NCBI RefSeq assembly: GCF_002237645.1 | Contig: NZ_MJUZ01000011.1 | Location: forward strand, 62,001-126,000 | DNA length: 64,000 bases | Direction: 5' to 3' | Origin: Desulfovibrio sp. MES5 | Lineage (GTDB): Bacteria; Desulfobacterota; Desulfovibrionia; Desulfovibrionales; Desulfovibrionaceae | In this document: piece after piece, positions 16,124-25,481 of the stretch | Position numbering within the stretch: position 1 is the first letter of the stretch | How the letters are laid out: the number at the start of each line of letters is the position of its first letter | Made by a program: the position numbers and the translations under genes | The notes under the pieces: model-generated | Told to the model about the DNA's origin: nothing | Databases searched by the model: none | The model's input: the letters and a program-made list of their open reading frames with translations, nothing else

Positions 16124-18283
16124 CTATTTTGTGTCTTCCGTATCACGCACCACTTCCAGGATGGGGGGCAGGGCCCGGATGGCCTCAATGAGCTGATAGA
16201 GCTGCGTGGCGTCAAGCACCTCGACGGTGAACCGCAGCTTGGCGCGGCCATCCACCAGATTGTCCATGCTCAGGCCGGTGATGTTCACATTGTTTTTGGC
16301 AAGTATCTGCGCCACAAGCGCCAGCACGCCGTGTTCATTCTTGGCAATAATGAAGATGCCTGCTTCATAGGGCTTTTCTTCAACACCGTCCCAATGCACG
16401 GAAATGAGCCGCTCCGGCTCCATATTGGCCACATTGGGACAGTCCGCACGGTGCACGCTGATGCCAAGCCCCCGGCTGATATAGCCAATAATGGGGTCGC
16501 CAGGCACAGGGTTGCAGCACTTGGCAAAGCGCATGAGCACGCCGTCCACGCCGGAAATGCCCACCCCCTCGGTCTTGCGGGTGGCGGCATCCTTGCTTTC
16601 CTTGACTGTGGGGGTGGCGGGCGCGGCTGTGACCTCATCAGGATGCAGAACAGCGTACAGCTTGTTGAGCACCTTGCGCGGCGTGGTGTGGGCATAGCCC
16701 ACAGAGGCCACCAGATCGTCCACGCCTTCAAAGTTCATTTCCTGGGCCACCAGGGCCATATGCCCTTCCTTGATGGCCTTGTTCACATTAAGGCTGACCT
16801 TGCGGCCTTCTTTTTCGAGCATGTCACGCCCGAGGCTTACGGCGTGGGCGCGTTCCTCGGTGCGCAGGTAGTGCTGGATGCGGCTGCGCGCCCTGGCGGT
16901 TTTGACTATTTTGAGCCAGTCACGGTTGGGATTACGGCTGGGGTCGGTAACAATTTCAACAATATCGCCGTTTTTCAGCTCCGTACTCAGGGGCATGAGA
17001 CGGCCATTGACCTTTGCGCCCGCACAGTGCTGCCCGACCTTGGTATGGATGATAAAGGCAAAGTCCAGAGGCGTCGCGCCTTCAGGCAGTTCCTTTACAT
17101 CACCCGCCGGGGTGTAGACATATACCTCGTCTTTAAAGAGATCCATTTTGAGCGAATGCATGAACTCGCGCGAGTCGGTTTCTTCGCTCTGCCGTTCAAA
17201 AATTTCTCGCAGCCAGCCAAACTGCTCCAGATCTTTGCTGTTGACGCGGCCCTTTTCCTTGTACAGCCAGTGCGCGGCCACGCCGTGTTCAGCCTGCCGG
17301 TGCATGTCTTCGGTACGAATCTGAATTTCGATGCGTTCGCCCTCGGGACCAATGACGGTTGTGTGCAGGCTCTGGTAGCCGTTGGTTTTGGGCATCGAGA
17401 TATAGTCTTTGAATCGTCCGTGCACTGGCCGCCACTGCGAGTGCACGAGGCCCAGAGCGGCATAGCAGTCCTTTATATCCTTAACCAGCACACGAAACGC
17501 CATAATGTCATGCATTTCGTCCAGGCTGAGCGACTGGGACTGCATTTTTTTGTAGATGCTGTGCTTGTGCTTGATGCGCCCGTACACCTGGCCATCAATG
17601 CCGTTGGAGGCCAACAGATCCTTAATGAGATCCACAACCTTGGCAATGATCTGCTTTTCCACCACCTGATGCTTGTCCAGCCAGTGGTCTATCTGATTGT
17701 AAATGTCTGGCCGCAGATACTTGAAGCTCAAGTCTTCCAGGTCGCGCTTTAGGATATACAGGCCCAGGCGGTTAGCCAGCGGCGCGTATATATCCATGGT
17801 TTCCTGGGCGATACGTTTTTGTTTGTGAGCTTTCTGAAAATCAAGGGTGCGCATGTTGTGCAGACGGTCGGCGAGCTTGACCATGAGAACCCGCATGTCG
17901 TGGCTCATGGCCAGGATCATCTTGCGGATGTTCTCTGCCTGCGCTTCTTCCTTGTTTTCAAAGGGGATCATGCTGATCTTGGTGACGCCGTCAACAATAT
18001 CGGCCACATCCTCGCCAAAATTTTCATCCAGCTCTTCGATGGTGGCCTTGGTGTCCTCCACCGTGTCGTGCAGCAGGCCAGCGGCCACCGTGGCCTCGTC
18101 AAATCCCATTTCAGCCAGGGTATCAGCCACGGCCAGAGGATGGGACAGATAGGGCTCGCCTGAGAGGCGCGTCTGTCCAACATGGGCGGTAGCGGCAAAC
18201 ACGTAGGCCTTCTGGATAAGCTCCAGATCTGCGCTGGGGTTGTGCGCTGCAACCTTGTCGAGAATTTCCTGTATACGAATCAT
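16124..18283 (-). CDS. spoT: Bifunctional (p)ppGpp synthetase/hydrolase (RelA/SpoT family)
   Basis: A 719-residue long RSH protein with the full domain order: HD hydrolase (about 25-150, HDTVED and KLADRLHNMRT), synthetase (about 230-345, IKHKHSIYKKM, then EIQIRTEDMHRQAEHG), TGS (about 385-445), a zinc-finger/helical region and a C-terminal ACT domain (about 640-719). The HD motifs are intact, so both synthesis and hydrolysis of the stringent-response alarmone are expected. Length is normal for Rel/Spo proteins. It is monocistronic. Deltaproteobacteria commonly have one such enzyme, so the name rel would serve equally well. Confidence 0.95.
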   Translation of the reverse strand: MIRIQEILDKVAAHNPSADLELIQKAYVFAATAHVGQTRLSGEPYLSHPLAVADTLAEMGFDEATVAAGLLHDTVEDTKATIEELDENFGEDVADIVDGVTKISMIPFENKEEAQAENIRKMILAMSHDMRVLMVKLADRLHNMRTLDFQKAHKQKRIAQETMDIYAPLANRLGLYILKRDLEDLSFKYLRPDIYNQIDHWLDKHQVVEKQIIAKVVDLIKDLLASNGIDGQVYGRIKHKHSIYKKMQSQSLSLDEMHDIMAFRVLVKDIKDCYAALGLVHSQWRPVHGRFKDYISMPKTNGYQSLHTTVIGPEGERIEIQIRTEDMHRQAEHGVAAHWLYKEKGRVNSKDLEQFGWLREIFERQSEETDSREFMHSLKMDLFKDEVYVYTPAGDVKELPEGATPLDFAFIIHTKVGQHCAGAKVNGRLMPLSTELKNGDIVEIVTDPSRNPNRDWLKIVKTARARSRIQHYLRTEERAHAVSLGRDMLEKEGRKVSLNVNKAIKEGHMALVAQEMNFEGVDDLVASVGYAHTTPRKVLNKLYAVLHPDEVTAAPATPTVKESKDAATRKTEGVGISGVDGVLMRFAKCCNPVPGDPIIGYISRGLGISVHRADCPNVANMEPERLISVHWDGVEEKPYEAGIFIIAKNEHGVLALVAQILAKNNVNITGLSMDNLVDGRAKLRFTVEVLDATQLYQLIEAIRALPPILEVVRDTEDTK

Positions 18284-18401
18284 GCGTAAGTCCCATCCGG
18301 GGCGTAATATCTTTGTAATGTTTTTGACTATGTTCTTAGTTGCTCAGCCTTGTCAACGTCACAAGCGGCGTGAAAAAAACACGCGCCTTCATAAACCCGG
18401 C

Positions 18402-18529
18402 TAGGGCATTTAACACTTGAAACGCTCGTGTACGGCAGGCAAAAGCCTGCCTGCTCGCATTTCGTGGCAAGGATTTTCAAAAAAAATCCTTGCAGAGCAG
18501 TTAACTAACTTCATTCTTAAACTGCTCTA
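18402..18529 (+). repeat. TAGAGCA-bounded modular repeat 2 (128-bp subtype)
   Basis: Starts TAGGGCATTTAACACTTGAAA and ends TGCTCTA. Internal hairpins are GGCAGGC/GCCTGCC and GCAAGGATTTT/AAAATCCTTGC. It has the same length and nearly the same sequence as the element at 52137-52264. Confidence 0.8.
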
Positions 18530-18560
18530 AAAGCCCGGCAAGGTTGAAACCTTGCCGGGC
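18529..18560 (-). terminator. Terminator of the peptide-binding protein gene
   Basis: The 13-bp inverted repeat GCCCGGCAAGGTT/AACCTTGCCGGGC at 18533-18560 is followed on the minus strand by TTTTAG. It lies beyond a MITE-like insert that now separates it from the stop codon at 18754. Confidence 0.75.
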
Positions 18561-18602
18561 CGAAATACAGTTGCGCTGTCGTCGTATTGTCACAAAACAG
18601 GG

Positions 18603-18757
18603 CTAGGGACTGTTTCTAGATAAATAATTTTGCGCCAAAGGCAAGGAAAAAGGCTTTTTTTACGAAGTGAATGTACTCTTACGGTACATGACTGGAGTAA
18701 AAATGGCCTTTTGACGCAGTCAGTTGGACAAAAGAAGTAGTTAGAGACAGCCCCTAG
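18603..18757. mobile_element. MITE-like non-autonomous element (155 bp)
   Basis: Imperfect 16-bp terminal inverted repeats: CTAGGGACTGTTTCTA on the left and the complement of CTAGGGGCTGTCTCTA on the right (14 of 16 match). Both ends carry CTAG. The interior has no ORF of note. The right repeat overlaps the TAG stop of the solute-binding protein gene. The structure fits a small transposon derivative mobilised in trans, possibly of IS5-like type; that family guess is weak. Confidence 0.65.
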
Positions 18758-20436
18758 TCCGGCGTCAGGCTGTACCCTTGCAATTTCTTGGGCACCCACC
18801 ACTTTTCAAAGTTGTACATTATGCCTGCAAGCTCAGGTTTAACGCCCTGAAAACGCTTTTGCACAACGGGCAGGGCATAGGGCACAAAAAGAAAACAGTA
18901 GGGCTGCTCCGCATCCAGTATCTCCTGCATGCGGTAATACAACTGCGCGCGCGTGTTCTGATCCGGGGTTGAGCGCGCCTCTTCCAACAGTCTGTCCACT
19001 TCGGGATTTTTGTAGTGGGTAAAGTTAAGGCCACCCTCAAAAGCCTGCGACGAATGCCAGACCTGGTAGATATCCGGGTCCTGCGGGATGGTCCAGCCGA
19101 GGATTATGGCGTCAAAACGACCTTTATTGACAAATTCCCTGATAAACGCGGCCCATTCAACCGTACGGATGCGCACGTCAATGCCAACGGCCCGCAACTG
19201 CGACTGTATGACCGTGGCGGTAAGGATGCGCTGCTCGTTGCCCTGATTGGTCAGGATGGTGAAAGAAAAAGGCTTGCCGTCCTTGTCCAGCAGACCGTCG
19301 CCGTCACTGTCCGTAAATCCTGCCTCGGCCAGCAGCGCGCGTGCGGCGGCGACGTTTTGCGGCATGGGCTTCAGGGTGGGATGGTAGGCCCATACCCCGG
19401 GTTTGAAGGGGCCGAAGGCAGGTATGCCCTGCCCCATCAGCACGCCCTGAATGATGCTTTCACGGTCGATGGCCTGCGAAATGGCCCGGCGCACCCGCAC
19501 ATCCTTGAAAAAGGGATGCTGCAGGTTGAACCCCAAAAAAACATAAGAAGAATCCAGATAGCGAAACTTGTTGAACTCACGCTCAAAGGCCGGGCCGGAC
19601 GTCTGCCGCAGGTATTGCAACGGCGAGAGCCCCATGACGTCAAGCCGCCCGGCGCGGGTTTCCATAAACATAGTAGCGTTGTCGGGAATGATGCGGTATA
19701 CGACCTCGGCGATATGGGGCTTGCCCGCAAAATAACTTGGCGAAGCTTCAAGAATGATGCGACTGCCCGGTTCCCAGGATTTCAGGCGGTACGGCCCCGC
19801 GCCCACAGGCTTGCGTGAAAAGGGCGTATTGCGAATGTTCTGTCCTTCAAGCAAATGACGTGGTAGTATGGGTTGCATCCAGGTGGAGACGGAGCGTGCA
19901 AAAAAGTGCTCGTACTCAACCTCAAAGGTATAACGGTCAATAATGCGGAAGTTTTTGATGCGTGAAAAATCTTCGGCATACGGGCTGCCGGTGGCCGGAT
20001 CCGCCACAACCTTGCAGGTATAGGCCACATCTGCGGTGGTGAGTTCAACGCCGTCTTCCCACCGAATGCCCTTGCGCAGGGTAAACCGCATGAGCCGCCC
20101 CTCGTCTTCCATGCTCCAGCTCTCGGCGGCCCACGGCTCAACCTGAAGGTCTTTGTTGTAGCGCAGGGGGGACACGTAAATAAGGTCGGCCACCTCGTGC
20201 GAGGCCGAATCCGCGGTAAGATACGGTATCAAATTCGAGGCTTCGCCTATGCTGCCAAAAAGAATCCGTCCCCCGTCAACAGGACTGCCCCATTGGTTTT
20301 CTTTGGATACGATTTCGTCCGCCAAGGGGGCCGAAGCAAAAAAAGATCCCGTGAAAACAGCTAGTAAGAACGTGACCACAAGCCTGGCAATTATACCCAA
20401 CATACTGTTTGCCCACTCAAAATTTATTTTTTCCAT
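18754..20436 (-). CDS. Periplasmic solute-binding protein, family 5 (peptide/nickel type)
   Basis: A 560-residue SBP_bac_5 protein for an ABC importer. It has a hydrophobic N-terminus (LGIIARLVVTFLLAVFTGSFFASAPLADE) with probable signal peptidase I cleavage after ASA or PLA and no lipobox. Family features are seen in WSMEDEGRLMRFTLRKGIRW and the C-terminal domain GWTIPQDPDIYQVWHSSQ. Length matches DppA/OppA-type proteins. The start may be the ATG at 20436 or one at 20403 that gives a more usual signal peptide. No permease or ATPase gene is adjacent, so it is an orphan binding protein. Its stop codon lies within the end of a MITE-like element. Confidence 0.85.
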   Translation of the reverse strand: MEKINFEWANSMLGIIARLVVTFLLAVFTGSFFASAPLADEIVSKENQWGSPVDGGRILFGSIGEASNLIPYLTADSASHEVADLIYVSPLRYNKDLQVEPWAAESWSMEDEGRLMRFTLRKGIRWEDGVELTTADVAYTCKVVADPATGSPYAEDFSRIKNFRIIDRYTFEVEYEHFFARSVSTWMQPILPRHLLEGQNIRNTPFSRKPVGAGPYRLKSWEPGSRIILEASPSYFAGKPHIAEVVYRIIPDNATMFMETRAGRLDVMGLSPLQYLRQTSGPAFEREFNKFRYLDSSYVFLGFNLQHPFFKDVRVRRAISQAIDRESIIQGVLMGQGIPAFGPFKPGVWAYHPTLKPMPQNVAAARALLAEAGFTDSDGDGLLDKDGKPFSFTILTNQGNEQRILTATVIQSQLRAVGIDVRIRTVEWAAFIREFVNKGRFDAIILGWTIPQDPDIYQVWHSSQAFEGGLNFTHYKNPEVDRLLEEARSTPDQNTRAQLYYRMQEILDAEQPYCFLFVPYALPVVQKRFQGVKPELAGIMYNFEKWWVPKKLQGYSLTPD

Positions 20437-20553
20437 AATCTTGAAGCTTCATATTGCTTTCGCCCCCCCACCTGTGCTATTTATCGCAAACATCATAACA
20501 GCGCCCTGTCATTGAAAATTCAAAATGTCTGACAGAGGTTTTTTGGGGAACGC

Positions 20554-23500
20554 ATGAGCCGATCAGAACAAAGCGTTGTTCGCGAAATGTGCCAAGCTTT
20601 TTTGCACGACAGCGTGCCGGAATACATACGCGACGCAGCGTACTATATACTGTCCGAAGGCGAGGTGCAAAAAATAAATATTCAGGAAGGCGAGACCTGG
20701 GACGTGCAAGGCGTTATCCAGGGCGATGACCTGCAGGTCTACACACCCAGCCTGAGTTTGACCATCACCGACCGCAGCACGCGCCACCAGTGCAACTGCT
20801 CTGACGCCTTCACCGGCATATGCCGTCATGTGGCGGCTCTCGGCCTGCGCCTTGTGGAAGAACTGCGCAAAGAACAGGGCGATGCTGAAGAAAGCCCTCC
20901 GCCAAGCACGGACTGGAAGCAAAGCTTCCGGAACTTTTTTTCCACCGATATGGAGGCCGAGCCGGGCCGCCACTATCTCATCTTTCGCTTTGAACCGGAA
21001 CAGGGCCGCCTTCTGGTATCCTTCTTTCGCGGGCGGCAGAACAAATCCGGCTTGTCCAGCGTGCACAACGAGGTGACGCTGGAGCAGATCATCAACAACC
21101 CCGAATGGTGCGAATTTTCCCCGCAATTGCCCCATGTGGCCCGTCAGATCGGCCAGCACCTCGACTATTACGGTCACAGGGTTGAAATTCCGCAGGGCCT
21201 TACCTCATGGTTTTTCTGGTCGGTGCGCAAGGAATACTATCTGCTCTGGAAAGATACGGACATGCCCTGCCGCATCGAAAGCACGCCCTTTGCTCTCAAG
21301 CTCAAGCCCATTCTGGACGATTCGGGCTTCAGCTTTGAGGTGCTGCTCAAGCGCGAAGGCCGCCCCCCACTGCCCATCCGGGCGGGCGCTGCAAGCCGCG
21401 CCGCCGCTGAAAGCCGCAACCCGCAGAACGAAAGCTCCGCCCCGGAAGACGCGCCCATCACGTTTCACGGGCAAATGCCGCTCTGGGTCTGCTACCAGCA
21501 CAATTTCTACCCTGTGCAGACGGGCCTTTACCCCTCGCTTGTGCGCAATCTCATCTATGAGCGCCCCGTTGTGCCGCACGAGGAAATTTCTGAATTTCTT
21601 GACCGCGTGTGGACGCGCCTTCCCGCTTCAGAGCTGTACGAGCCGCAGCAGTTCCTCAAACAGATGGAGCCGGTGTTTCAGCCCGCCACGTATAATCCCA
21701 AGCTCTTTCTGGATGAAGAAGGCAGCCTGCTCACGCTTGAGATCGACAATATCTATGAGACCCGCCACGGCGAATTCACGCTCAACGGGCCCAACCCCGA
21801 CTTCCAGACCGGCAGCTATACCTATGAAGGTCAGACCTTCCTGGTGCGCCGCCATCAGGACGAAGAAGCCCAGCTCATGTCGGATCTTGCGGGCATGGAT
21901 TTTCAGGCCCGCTCCAGCAAGCTGTGGTTCCTCGAGCCGGAAGAAGCCATTGCCTTTCTGCTGGACTACTACCCCAAGCTGGTCGAAAACTACCGCGTTT
22001 ACGGCGAAAAAGCCCTTTCACGCTACAAGGTGCGCACGGCCACATCCAATATTACTGCCGAAGTTGTCAGTAATGAAAAGGAAAAGTGGTTCTCGCTGGA
22101 TATTACCGTTGATTACGAAGGCCAGTCCCTGCCCCTGGAAAAAATCTGGAAGGCGTGGACGCGCGGCAAGCGCTATGTGCAGCTGAAGGACGGCTCCTAC
22201 ACAAGCCTGCCTGAAGCGTGGCTTGAAAAGCTTTCGCACAAGCTGACCGCCCTCGGCCTCGACCCCTCCAAGCCGCCGCAGCACAAATTCAAGCAGTTTG
22301 AAGCCCCGGTGCTGGACAGCCTGCTTGAAGACCTGCCCGGCGCTGCCACCGACTCTTTCTGGAACAACCTTCGCGAGAAGATACGCTCTTTCCGCGAGGT
22401 GCGCCCCATTGAGCCGCCCAAGGGCCTCAACGCTAATCTGCGCGCCTATCAGGTGCAGGGCCTTTCATACCTCAACTTTTTGTCGGAATACGGCTTCGGC
22501 GGCATCCTGGCTGACGAAATGGGCCTGGGCAAAACTGTGCAGACCCTCGCCTTCATCCAGCACATGGTGCAGCACAGCCAAGGCGGCCCCAACCTTATTG
22601 TGGTGCCCACCTCCGTATTGCCCAACTGGGAACGCGAAGCGGAAAAATTCGTGCCCAGCCTCAAGCTGCTGACCATCTACGGCACGCGCCGCGAAGGCAT
22701 GTTCAAGCATATCTCCGCGTCTGACCTCGTCATCACCACCTACGCTCTGCTGCGCCGTGACCTTGAGGAGATGGAGAAGTACGACTTCAACACCGTCATT
22801 CTTGACGAAGCCCAGAATATCAAGAACCCCAATACGATAACCGCAAGAGCCGTGCGACGCATCAACGCACGCATGCGTTTGTGCCTGTCGGGCACGCCCA
22901 TTGAAAACAACCTTTTCGAGCTGTGGTCCCTGTTTGAATTCCTCATGCCGGGCTTCCTCGGCTCGCAGCACGCGTTCCAGCGCGGCATCGTCAAGCCCAT
23001 CAAGGATGGCGACGCGGAAACTCTGGACTACCTGCGCACCCGCGTACGCCCGTTCATTCTGCGCCGCACCAAGGCCGAAGTGGCCAAGGATCTGCCGCCC
23101 AAGGTCGAAAGCGTCACCTGTTGCGCCCTTGAAGACGCCCAGGCAGAACTGTACGCGGCCCTCGCCCGCAAGCTGCGTGCCCAGGTGCTCGCGGATGTGG
23201 ACGAAAAAGGCCTGGCCAAAAGCCAGATGTCCATTCTGGACGCCCTGCTCAAGCTGCGCCAGATCTGCTGCCACCCCCGGCTGCTCAAGCTGGACCTGCC
23301 CGGGTTTTCCAACAACCTGCCTTCCGGCAAATTCGACGCCTTCAAGGACATGGTTATGGAAATTGTGGAAGGCGGGCACAAGGTGCTGGTCTTCTCGCAG
23401 TTTGTCCAGATGCTGCAGATCATCAAGCAGTGGCTTGAATTCTCGCAGGTGCCCTTCTGCTACCTCGACGGCGCGAGCAAGGACCGCTTTGACCAGGTGG

Positions 23501-23829
23501 ACCGCTTCAACAACAGCCCCGACATCCCCATCTTTCTTATATCGCTCAAGGCGGGCGGCACGGGCCTCAACCTTACCTCGGCGGACTACGTTATCCACTA
23601 CGACCCATGGTGGAACCCCGCTGTGGAAAGTCAGGCCACGGACCGTACCCACCGTATCGGCCAGACACGGCAGGTCTTCTCATACAAGCTCATCTGCCAG
23701 AATACGGTGGAAGAAAAGATACTCAAGCTTCAGGAAGCCAAACGCGGCGTGGCCGAAGCCATTATTCCCGGTCAGGACACCTGGAAGTCCCTTACCCGCG
23801 AAGACCTGGAAATGCTGTTTGATGTTTAA
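20554..23829 (+). CDS. SWIM zinc-finger SNF2-family helicase/ATPase
   Basis: A 1091-residue protein. A SWIM finger lies at Cys80-x-Cys82...Cys90-x-His92 (CNCSDAFTGICRH). A long middle region (about 110-620) with DUF-like beta repeats precedes the SNF2 ATPase: Walker A DEMGLGKTVQT near 652, DEAQ near 751, SGTPIENNLFELWS, then the helicase C domain with LKAGGTGLNLTSAD and motif VI QATDRTHRIGQ near 1027. Members are DNA-stimulated ATPases of the Swi2/Snf2 type, thought to remodel protein-DNA or RNA polymerase complexes; the bacterial role is poorly known. It is monocistronic. Nothing nearby suggests a defence island. Confidence 0.9.
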   Translation: MSRSEQSVVREMCQAFLHDSVPEYIRDAAYYILSEGEVQKINIQEGETWDVQGVIQGDDLQVYTPSLSLTITDRSTRHQCNCSDAFTGICRHVAALGLRLVEELRKEQGDAEESPPPSTDWKQSFRNFFSTDMEAEPGRHYLIFRFEPEQGRLLVSFFRGRQNKSGLSSVHNEVTLEQIINNPEWCEFSPQLPHVARQIGQHLDYYGHRVEIPQGLTSWFFWSVRKEYYLLWKDTDMPCRIESTPFALKLKPILDDSGFSFEVLLKREGRPPLPIRAGAASRAAAESRNPQNESSAPEDAPITFHGQMPLWVCYQHNFYPVQTGLYPSLVRNLIYERPVVPHEEISEFLDRVWTRLPASELYEPQQFLKQMEPVFQPATYNPKLFLDEEGSLLTLEIDNIYETRHGEFTLNGPNPDFQTGSYTYEGQTFLVRRHQDEEAQLMSDLAGMDFQARSSKLWFLEPEEAIAFLLDYYPKLVENYRVYGEKALSRYKVRTATSNITAEVVSNEKEKWFSLDITVDYEGQSLPLEKIWKAWTRGKRYVQLKDGSYTSLPEAWLEKLSHKLTALGLDPSKPPQHKFKQFEAPVLDSLLEDLPGAATDSFWNNLREKIRSFREVRPIEPPKGLNANLRAYQVQGLSYLNFLSEYGFGGILADEMGLGKTVQTLAFIQHMVQHSQGGPNLIVVPTSVLPNWEREAEKFVPSLKLLTIYGTRREGMFKHISASDLVITTYALLRRDLEEMEKYDFNTVILDEAQNIKNPNTITARAVRRINARMRLCLSGTPIENNLFELWSLFEFLMPGFLGSQHAFQRGIVKPIKDGDAETLDYLRTRVRPFILRRTKAEVAKDLPPKVESVTCCALEDAQAELYAALARKLRAQVLADVDEKGLAKSQMSILDALLKLRQICCHPRLLKLDLPGFSNNLPSGKFDAFKDMVMEIVEGGHKVLVFSQFVQMLQIIKQWLEFSQVPFCYLDGASKDRFDQVDRFNNSPDIPIFLISLKAGGTGLNLTSADYVIHYDPWWNPAVESQATDRTHRIGQTRQVFSYKLICQNTVEEKILKLQEAKRGVAEAIIPGQDTWKSLTREDLEMLFDV

Positions 23830-23847
23830 TTAACGTGAAAATGCTTT

Positions 23848-23887
23848 GTGGGAGAGGGACCCTTTTGCAAAAAGGTCCCTCCCCCAC
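23848..23887 (+). repeat. GC-rich palindromic repeat, copy 3
   Basis: Same family, with CCCTTTTGCAAAAAGG core and flanked on the left by CTTTG. It directly abuts TAGAGCA element 3 eight bases downstream. It lies 19 bases after the helicase stop and may serve as its terminator. Confidence 0.75.
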
Positions 23888-23894
23888 GCCCCCC

Positions 23895-24211
23895 TAGAGC
23901 ATTTTCGCATTGAGAATATCTATTCTCACGGTAGCCGTTGCCCGCTCCTGCGGGATTGCCTGAACCGTTGGCGGGAACCGCCTTACGGGGCAGGACAGCA
24001 TCGCTACGGATAGCGACAGCGGTTCTTCCACTTAGATGTCGTGTAGCCAATTACTGTCTTCAGGCGTATTTTCCTGCGTCACAACGCCTGAAGCAACGCT
24101 TCCAAGACGCCCGCTCCGACGTTTAACCGCGCAGATAAACAGCGCTTACGCCTCCGCGGCGGGCGTCTGCTCCCGCATCCGCCACAGCAATTTCAAAGAG
24201 AACTTGCTCTA
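23895..24211 (+). repeat. TAGAGCA-bounded modular repeat 3 (317 bp; inverted partner at 33246)
   Basis: Starts TAGAGCATTTTCGCATTGAG and ends TTGCTCTA. Apart from a 160-bp insert in the partner, it is nearly identical to the reverse complement of 33246-33721. An internal 62-codon ORF is conserved in both, but the differences between copies are mostly amino-acid changing, so I treat it as non-coding. Confidence 0.85.
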
Positions 24212-24303
24212 AAACTCTTATTGTTGTCAGGGAGTGAATTTTGATAAAAAGGTGATGGCCCAGCGGCTTTTGCCAACGACCTGACGATACAGCTTCTGTA
24301 ATA

Positions 24304-24331
24304 AAAACCCTCGGGCCACGCCGGGGGTTTT
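24304..24331. terminator. Hairpin terminator upstream of the methionine-importer leader
   Basis: AAAACCCTCGG pairs with CCGGGGGTTTT across a 6-nt loop and is bounded by A and T tracts. It probably insulates the importer operon from upstream read-through. A small RNA ending here cannot be excluded. Confidence 0.6.
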
Positions 24332-24380
24332 CTAGTACCACCTGGGGCACTGTCACGCTTCAAAACTGCACCGCAGACGT

Positions 24381-24460
24381 ACAGCCTGCAATCAGGCTGT
24401 CAGCACAGGAAACCGGGCAACCTCCTTTACTTTTCGAGGTAAATATCGCATGGTACCCGG
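24381..24460 (+). promoter_or_regulatory. Structured leader of the metNIQ operon, candidate riboswitch or attenuator
   Basis: Hairpin 1 is a perfect ACAGCCTG/CAGGCTGT (24381-24400). A second, nested structure pairs CCGGG (24413-24417) with CCCGG (24456-24460) around ACCTC/GAGGT (24420-24440). The string GAAACCGGGCAACC recalls the conserved GAAACCCGGCAACC stretch of SAM-I-type riboswitches, but the rest of that consensus is not obvious. It begins 110 bases before the metN start. Confidence 0.4.
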
Positions 24461-24491
24461 ATTATAACAAACAGACTCAGGTATTCGCCGC

Positions 24492-25481
24492 ATGATTCAG
24501 GTAAGCAATCTTCTCAAGCGCTACGGCAGCAATGTTGTTTTGCAGAACATCAACATGCAGGTACGCCAGGGCGAAATTTTCGGCATTGTCGGCCATTCCG
24601 GCGCTGGCAAATCCACACTGTTGCGCTGTCTCAACGGCCTTGAGGTCTATGATGAGGGCAGCGTCAGGGTTATGGACGTGGAAGTGGCCTCGCTTGAGCC
24701 CCGCGCCCTGCGCCTGCTGCAAAGCAAGATGGGCATGATCTTTCAGAATTTCAATCTGATGGCCCGTAAAAATGTTTTTGACAACGTGGCCTTTCCACTC
24801 CAGCTCTGGCACAAATCCGACCGCGAGAAGCGCGTTATGGAACTGCTGGATCTGGTTGGCCTCACGGACAAGGCGCGCCAAAGGGTGCAAAGCCTGAGCG
24901 GCGGCCAGAAGCAACGTGTGGGCATTGCCCGCGCCCTGGCCCTGAACCCCAGCATTCTGCTTTGCGACGAGGCAACCTCCGCCCTTGACCCCAAGACCAC
25001 CTCATCCATCCTTGACCTGCTGGAAGACATCAACAAGCGGCTCAACCTGACCATCATCATGGTCACGCACCAGATGGAAGTGGTAAAACGCCTCTGTCAC
25101 AGCCTGCTCTTGCTCGACGGCGGCAAAACTGTGGCCATGGGCAAGACCGAGGACCTTTTTCTTTCGCCCACCAAGGACATGAAGGCCATCGTGGAGAATG
25201 AGTACACGCTCATTCCCGGCGGCACCAACATCAGGCTCATGTTCCCGCGCGTCATCTCGCAGCAGAGCGTCATCACGCAGATGGCAAGGACCCTTGGCAT
25301 CGATTTTTCCATTGTGGGCGGCAAGCTTGAGCGGTACCTGGATGATGTTTTCGGCTTTCTTATCATCAATGTGCAGGATCAGGACATCGAAGCCGTACTG
25401 AGCTACCTTGAAGAACAGCACCTGTATTGGGAAATACTGGAATACCCCGTAAAACAAGCCTTGGATGCGAGCCATGAGTGA
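24492..25481 (+). CDS. metN: Methionine-type ABC importer, ATP-binding protein
   Basis: A 329-residue ABC ATPase. Walker A GHSGAGKST is near residue 35, signature LSGGQKQRVGIARAL near 137 and Walker B ILLCDEATSALDP near 158. The C-terminal 80 residues (LMFPRVISQQSVITQMART... to WEIL) form the NIL regulatory domain found in MetN, which binds methionine and mediates transinhibition. It overlaps the permease gene by 8 bases and forms metN-metI-metQ. The structured leader upstream may regulate it. Confidence 0.92.
   Translation: MIQVSNLLKRYGSNVVLQNINMQVRQGEIFGIVGHSGAGKSTLLRCLNGLEVYDEGSVRVMDVEVASLEPRALRLLQSKMGMIFQNFNLMARKNVFDNVAFPLQLWHKSDREKRVMELLDLVGLTDKARQRVQSLSGGQKQRVGIARALALNPSILLCDEATSALDPKTTSSILDLLEDINKRLNLTIIMVTHQMEVVKRLCHSLLLLDGGKTVAMGKTEDLFLSPTKDMKAIVENEYTLIPGGTNIRLMFPRVISQQSVITQMARTLGIDFSIVGGKLERYLDDVFGFLIINVQDQDIEAVLSYLEEQHLYWEILEYPVKQALDASHE

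Noticed and set aside
16067-17752. 561-codon open frame antisense to relA/spoT
   Set aside because: The minus-strand RSH protein has all domains and catalytic motifs; the antisense frame is open only because of codon bias.
20554-23829. SNF2 helicase as part of a defence system
   Set aside because: SWIM/SNF2 proteins do occur in some defence loci, but here it stands alone with no nuclease, methylase or other defence gene next to it.
23938-24126. 62-codon ORF found in both long repeats (also 33490-33678 on the minus strand)
   Set aside because: Between the copies I count about seven amino-acid-changing and one silent difference, and there is no ribosome-binding site, so the conservation is of DNA and not of protein.
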